Source: Amycolatopsis orientalis DSM 40040 = KCTC 9412 | GTDB taxonomy: Bacteria > Actinomycetota > Actinomycetes > Mycobacteriales > Pseudonocardiaceae | Reading direction: 5' to 3' | NCBI RefSeq assembly: GCF_000478275.1 | Contig: NZ_ASJB01000008.1 | Coordinates: forward strand, 1 to 40,737 | Length of the DNA stretch: 40,737 nt | Part shown: positions 37,406 through 40,737 of the stretch, in pieces | Layout: every line of letters begins with the position of its first letter | How positions within the stretch are numbered: the stretch's first letter is position 1 | Notes under the pieces: model-generated | What the model was told of the DNA's origin: nothing | The model's input: only the letters and a program-made list of their open reading frames with translations | Database searches by the model: none | Made by a program: the position numbers and the translations under genes

Positions 37406-38826
37406 GCGCGCTCGAAGGACAGTTTCCGCTTGTCGACGTCCACCGCGGTGAGCCGGACCCGGATCCGCTCGCCCTCGGGCAGCCGCTCACCCGCGCATTT
37501 GCCCATCACCGGCGGATTCTCGACCAGGATCTCCGCCTTGTTCTCGTCCGCCCGCAGCACGATCGCGCCGAACTCCTCGCCGATGTGCTCGACCATGACC
37601 CAGGCCTCGACCTGGTCGATGCAGGCCCGTTCGACCTTGGCCGCCAGCGTGTCGGACGCGGTCATCTGCTCCGGCACCTCCGAAAGCGCCGCGCGGACCC
37701 ACGGGGGCACCTCGCGGCCGGCGCTCACGGCCAGGCAGATCTCGGTGGCGAACCGGTCGACCAGCCGCCGGATCGGCGCGGTGACATGGGCGTACGCGCC
37801 GCCGATCCCGGCGTGCGTGGTCAAGGCGGGCAGTTCGCCGTCGAAGGCGGTGTACCCGGCGCCACGCAAAAGCCGTGTCGTGTCGGCGAAAAGAGCCATC
37901 GAAGCGGGCTGACCGGGGTCCAGCGAGGCCAGGAACTCCGACACGCTCTTGCCCTCGGGCCAGTCGATGTTCAGCGCCTGCGCGGACCGGCGCAGCCATT
38001 CGACCGCGTCGGGTTCCGGCGCGGGCAGGGTCCGCAGGACCCCGATCCGGGCGTCGATCATGAGCTTCGCCGCCGCCATCCCGGTGAGCAGCGAGATCTC
38101 GGCGTTCCACGCGTCGACGTCGTTGCGCGGCCGCTGGACCAGCACCCAGCCGCCGTCGGGATCGCCGTTGATCTCCTGTTCCGGCAACTGCAGTTCGACC
38201 GCGCCGCGCCGGACCGCGAGTTCGCGGCGCAGGCGACCAAGCTCCGGCAGCGCGGCGACCGACGGATGCGGGGTACCCGCGTCGATCGAGGCCTGGACCG
38301 TTTCGTAGTCGAACTGCTCGGTGGAGCGGACCAGCGCGCGGCGGACGTGGGTCGCCGTCGGTTCGCCGCCCGCGTCGACGTCGATGGTCCACAGCACGGC
38401 GGGCCGGGTCTCCCCCGGCAGCAGGCTCGCCGCGCCTTCGGACAGCACCGGCGGATGCAACGGCACGTTTCCGTCCGGCAGGTAGAGCGTCTGCCCGCGG
38501 CGCCGCGCTTCCTTGTCGAGCGCACCACCCGGTGGGATGAACGCGGCCAGATCGGCGATCGCGTAGTGGACCCGGAATCCGCCGCCCTCGACGCGCTCGA
38601 TCAGCATCGCCTGGTCGAGGTCCTTGGCACCGGGCGGATCGATGGTGACGAAGGGCAGACCGGTGGCATCCTCGCGTTCCCCCGCCGCTTCGAGCGGGTC
38701 GACGACCGCCGCCTCCGCCTCGGCGAGGACGTCGGGTCCGAACGTCTCCGGCAGCAAGAACTCGGCTCGCAGGCGACCGAAGTCCCCTCCGGCCGTGTGT
38801 GTCCTGATCACGAGTGGAGGCACCAC
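37402..38826 (-). CDS. RNB-domain ribonuclease (RNase II/R family)
   Basis: A 474-residue exoribonuclease-like protein containing essentially the RNB catalytic domain and a short C-terminal S1-like tail; the N-terminal cold-shock domains of RNase II/R are missing. The active site reads IDPPGAKDLDQA with Asp63, Asp69 and Asp71; the fourth Asp of RNase II (DMDD) is Gln72. LYLPDGNVPLHPPVLSEGAAS and the RLVDRF segment are typical. It should degrade RNA 3' to 5' if active. Start codon GTG at 38826 (or the next GTG at 38823). It is translationally coupled to the BtuF-like gene and diverges from the ATPase gene. Confidence 0.85.
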   Translation of the reverse strand: MVPPLVIRTHTAGGDFGRLRAEFLLPETFGPDVLAEAEAAVVDPLEAAGEREDATGLPFVTIDPPGAKDLDQAMLIERVEGGGFRVHYAIADLAAFIPPGGALDKEARRRGQTLYLPDGNVPLHPPVLSEGAASLLPGETRPAVLWTIDVDAGGEPTATHVRRALVRSTEQFDYETVQASIDAGTPHPSVAALPELGRLRRELAVRRGAVELQLPEQEINGDPDGGWVLVQRPRNDVDAWNAEISLLTGMAAAKLMIDARIGVLRTLPAPEPDAVEWLRRSAQALNIDWPEGKSVSEFLASLDPGQPASMALFADTTRLLRGAGYTAFDGELPALTTHAGIGGAYAHVTAPIRRLVDRFATEICLAVSAGREVPPWVRAALSEVPEQMTASDTLAAKVERACIDQVEAWVMVEHIGEEFGAIVLRADENKAEILVENPPVMGKCAGERLPEGERIRVRLTAVDVDKRKLSFERA

Positions 38827-38901
38827 CCAACCCTATCCCGATCCGGCCCGGTTGATCGCCCGTTCGGGTGCGGGCCGGTCGGGTGTACGTTACGGGCCGA
38901 A

Positions 38902-38949
38902 ATGAAAACCGATACCCTTTTCAAAACGACAGGAAGGGCCGTGGCGTGA
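38902..38949 (+). CDS. Possible 15-residue upstream ORF
   Basis: ATG 38902 opens a 15-codon frame (MKTDTLFKTTGRAVA) whose TGA overlaps the GTG of the ATPase gene as GTGA, the classic geometry of translational coupling. There is no strong ribosome binding site before it. It could be a leader peptide or chance. Confidence 0.2.
   Translation: MKTDTLFKTTGRAVA
38903..38923. promoter_or_regulatory. TGAAAA/TTTTCA dyad upstream of the ATPase gene
   Basis: TGAAAA (38903-38908) and TTTTCA (38918-38923) are perfect inverted arms 9 nt apart in an AT-rich patch. Zur boxes in actinobacteria use the same half-sites but with a shorter spacer (about 3 nt), so the identity is uncertain. It ends 22 bp before the GTG start and overlaps a 15-codon upstream ORF. 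Confidence 0.35.
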
Positions 38950-39911
38950 AGATCGCGTTCGTCGGGAAGGGCGGCAGCGGCAAGACCACGTTGGCGTCGC
39001 TGTTCACCGCGTACCTGGCCGGTGCCGGGAAACCGGTACTGGCGATCGACGCGGACATCAACCAGCACCTCGCGGTCGCGCTCGGCGCGAGCGAGGAAGA
39101 GGCCATCGCGTGGCCGACGCTGGGCGACAACATGGGCCTGATCAAGGAGTACCTGCGCGGCGACAACCCGCGGATCGCCGACGCGGCTTCGATGATCAAG
39201 ACGACTCCGCCCGGACGCGGTTCGCGGCTGGTCCGGCCGTTCGAGGACAACCCGATCTTCCAGGCCTGCTTCCGCGAGTTCGGCGGCGTGCGGCTCGGCG
39301 TCACCGGGCAGTTCGACGAGGACGACCTCGGCGTCGCCTGCTACCACTCGAAGGTCGGCGCGGCGGAACTGCTGCTGAACCACATGATCGACGACGCGGG
39401 CGAATACGTGGTCATGGACATGACCGCCGGCGCCGACGCGTTCGCGTCCGGACTCTTCACCCGGTTCGACGTCACTTTCCTGGTGTGCGAGCCGACCGTG
39501 CGCAGTGTCGGCGTGTACCGGCAGTACGCCGACTACGCGCGGGACTTCGGGGTGCGGCTGGTCGTCGTCGGCAACAAGGTGACCGAGGACGAGGACATCG
39601 ACTTCCTGCGCGACGAGATCGGCGACGCGCTGCTGGGCTGGATGGAGAACTCGCGGCACGTCCGCGCCGCCGAACGCGGCCGCGCGCGCCCGATCGGCGA
39701 ACTCGAGGCGCACAACCTCCGGACGCTGGGCTCGATGCTCGCGACCGTCGACGCCGAGCAGCGCGACTGGGCGCGCTATCAGCGTCAGGGCGTCGAGTTC
39801 CACCTCCGCAACGCGCGGGCGTGGGGCAGCGGGCGCGCCGGGGAAGACCTCACGGCGCAGGTGGACCCGGAGTTCGTACTGGGCCCGGAACCGGCCAAGC
39901 AAAGCGCCTGA
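38946..39911 (+). CDS. CooC/MinD-like P-loop ATPase
   Basis: A 321-residue SIMIBI-class ATPase. The deviant Walker A GKGGSGKTT (7-15) contains the signature lysine Lys8, and AIDADINQH (33-41) gives switch I. Later segments YVVMDMTAGADAF and LVVCEPTVRSVGVYRQY match the CooC/COG3640 group, whose characterised members load nickel into CO dehydrogenase or handle other metals. No partner enzyme is nearby, so the client is unknown. GTG 38946 has AGGAAGGG 7 nt upstream; the longer frame from 38868 is rejected. It lies between a divergent ribonuclease gene and a family D palindrome. Confidence 0.82.
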   Translation: MKIAFVGKGGSGKTTLASLFTAYLAGAGKPVLAIDADINQHLAVALGASEEEAIAWPTLGDNMGLIKEYLRGDNPRIADAASMIKTTPPGRGSRLVRPFEDNPIFQACFREFGGVRLGVTGQFDEDDLGVACYHSKVGAAELLLNHMIDDAGEYVVMDMTAGADAFASGLFTRFDVTFLVCEPTVRSVGVYRQYADYARDFGVRLVVVGNKVTEDEDIDFLRDEIGDALLGWMENSRHVRAAERGRARPIGELEAHNLRTLGSMLATVDAEQRDWARYQRQGVEFHLRNARAWGSGRAGEDLTAQVDPEFVLGPEPAKQSA

Positions 39912-39920
39912 CCTGCGGAG

Positions 39921-39968
39921 CCTCGTGAGTGGTAATGACGGTTCTAACCGTCATTACCACTCACGAGG
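39921..39968. terminator. Family D palindrome after the ATPase gene
   Basis: Arms 39921-39943 and 39946-39968 are perfect 23-bp inverted copies, separated by only 2 nt. It lies between convergent genes, 9 bp after the ATPase stop and 14 bp before the end of the next gene. Its sequence (CTCGTGAGTGGTAATGACGG) is unrelated to families A-C. Likely bidirectional terminator. Confidence 0.8.
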
Positions 39969-39982
39969 GTGACCGGGGCGGC

Positions 39983-40180
39983 TCAGTCACCGCTCCATTT
40001 GGCGTCCTCGGCATCGGCCTGCCGCGTGCGTTCCTTGGCGATCTCCAGCGCGCGCCGGGCCGTCGCCTCGTCCGGGTACGGGCCGAGGAGATCGATGCTC
40101 CGCCCGCGTTCCAGATGTTCGACCTGGTTCGTCTTGGTGTTGTAGTACCAGCCCTGATCCGGGTTCGGGTCGCTCGACAT
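39983..40180 (-). CDS. Small conserved SPOR-like actinobacterial protein
   Basis: A 65-residue soluble protein. WYYNTKTNQVEHLERGR followed by LLGPYPDEATARRALEIAKER resembles a short SPOR-like module with the GPY(P/A)xEATAxxAL pattern, and small proteins of this type are widespread in actinomycetes. The start ATG 40180 was chosen because SSDPNPDQGWYYNTKTNQVE is in the conserved frame; overlapping open frames in this stretch are shadows. Function unknown. Confidence 0.7.
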   Translation of the reverse strand: MSSDPNPDQGWYYNTKTNQVEHLERGRSIDLLGPYPDEATARRALEIAKERTRQADAEDAKWSGD

Positions 40181-40214
40181 GCGTCCAGCGTGACATCACC
40201 GGGACGTCCTGTCA

Positions 40215-40737
40215 TCACTTGCGGTAGCGGTACGGGATCTCCGTCGGCTCGCCGGTCGGGCCGAACTCGCCGCCCTCCGGCGGATCCAGTTTCGAGCTTT
40301 CCGGCGGGTTCTCGGCCAGTTCGTCGAACCAGCCGCGGTGCATCGGGACGCCGCGCGGCGGGGTCGCGGGCTCCGGTGCGGCGGGGGTCCCCCGCGGCGG
40401 GGAGGCGGGCGGCATCGGCTGCGGCAAGGGCGCCGGGGGCGGCCCGGTCACGGGAGGGGCGACCGGCGGTTGGACGGGCGGCTGGGCGGCCTGCGGCGGT
40501 TCCGGCTGCGGCTCGGCCTGGGGTGGCGTGGCCGACTGCGCTTCCGGCGTGGCCGGAGGCGCGCTCACGGCCGGAGGCGGCGCCTGAGCGGCGGGAGGCT
40601 GGACAGGCGGAGGCGCGACGGCCGGAGGCGGCGTCTGGGGCACGGCGGGCGGCCCGGCCTGCGGCTGGGCGGGCGGCTGGGCGGCGGGCTGGGCGGGCGG
40701 CGCCTGAGGTGCGGCGGGGCCACCCGGCAACGGCGGC
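40215..40737 (-). CDS. Pro/Ala/Gln-rich protein, truncated by the window edge
   Basis: The frame is open to the right edge, so the N-terminus is outside. At least 174 residues are visible. Nearly all of the visible part is low-complexity Pro-Pro-Ala/Gln/Val repeats, followed by a short conserved-looking tail ([18 protein letters not shown], ending YRYRK). Such tails with long Pro-rich linkers occur in envelope or DNA-binding actinobacterial proteins. No function can be assigned. Intergenic 40181-40214 shows nothing. Confidence 0.6.
   Translation of the reverse strand, partial: PPLPGGPAAPQAPPAQPAAQPPAQPQAGPPAVPQTPPPAVAPPPVQPPAAQAPPPAVSAPPATPEAQSATPPQAEPQPEPPQAAQPPVQPPVAPPVTGPPPAPLPQPMPPASPPRGTPAAPEPATPPRGVPMHRGWFDELAENPPESSKLDPPEGGEFGPTGEPTEIPYRYRK

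Noticed and set aside
38903..38923. A Zur box
   Set aside because: Half-sites match, but the spacer is about 6 nt too long for the usual Zur palindrome; kept only as an unassigned dyad.

Overview
The window is very GC-rich and densely coded, and looks like the chromosome of an actinomycete, most likely a Pseudonocardiales member such as Amycolatopsis. This rests on protein families and gene order: a GlnA2-type glutamine synthetase, two tandem Hip1-like lipoprotein peptidases, the accessory SecA2, the fused lysyl-tRNA synthetase/lysyl-phosphatidylglycerol synthase LysX, LGFP cell-wall repeats, and many GTG starts. The species call is inference. No phage, transposon, CRISPR array or tRNA was seen.

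Layout. 1-340 holds the leader and promoter of a ribosomal RNA operon that leaves the left edge on the minus strand. 341-8680 carries a secreted amidase, glutamine synthetase, an MFS transporter, an LprG-like lipoprotein and two paralogous Hip1-like hydrolases. 8777-20713 carries secA2, nadE, a VOC protein, ogt, a DinB-fold protein, lysX, panB and a secreted beta-helix protein. 20803-24913 carries proline iminopeptidase and a large secreted beta-propeller/PKD/LGFP protein. 24966-36590 is a polyamine/GABA island. 36644-40737 carries a cytoplasmic BtuF-like protein, an RNB ribonuclease, a CooC/MinD-like ATPase, a small conserved protein and a Pro-rich protein cut by the right edge.

The polyamine/GABA island reads as one pathway. 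A five-gene minus-strand operon encodes an aminobutyraldehyde dehydrogenase and a PotABCD-type importer. Divergent from it are a GntR/FCD regulator and a soluble Cache-domain protein. A PucR regulator then faces gabT-gabD. Together they could take up putrescine or spermidine and convert 4-aminobutanal to GABA, succinic semialdehyde and succinate. No enzyme for the first putrescine-to-aminobutanal step lies in the window. The GntR-Cache pair, with a candidate operator inside the divergent promoter, is the most interesting candidate regulatory module.

The second striking feature is a set of at least four unrelated families of long palindromic repeats placed at gene ends. Family A (core AGCAAAGGTCCCTTGCT) occurs 11 times: six copies form three hairpins of 23-28 bp after secA2, lysX and panB, and five are single. 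Several elements supply the stop codon and last residues of the genes they follow. One convergent pair (Cache protein and PucR) both end in Ala-Gly-Gly-stop because the two arms of one palindrome encode both ends. One family A copy is translated inside the N-terminus of the transporter ATPase.
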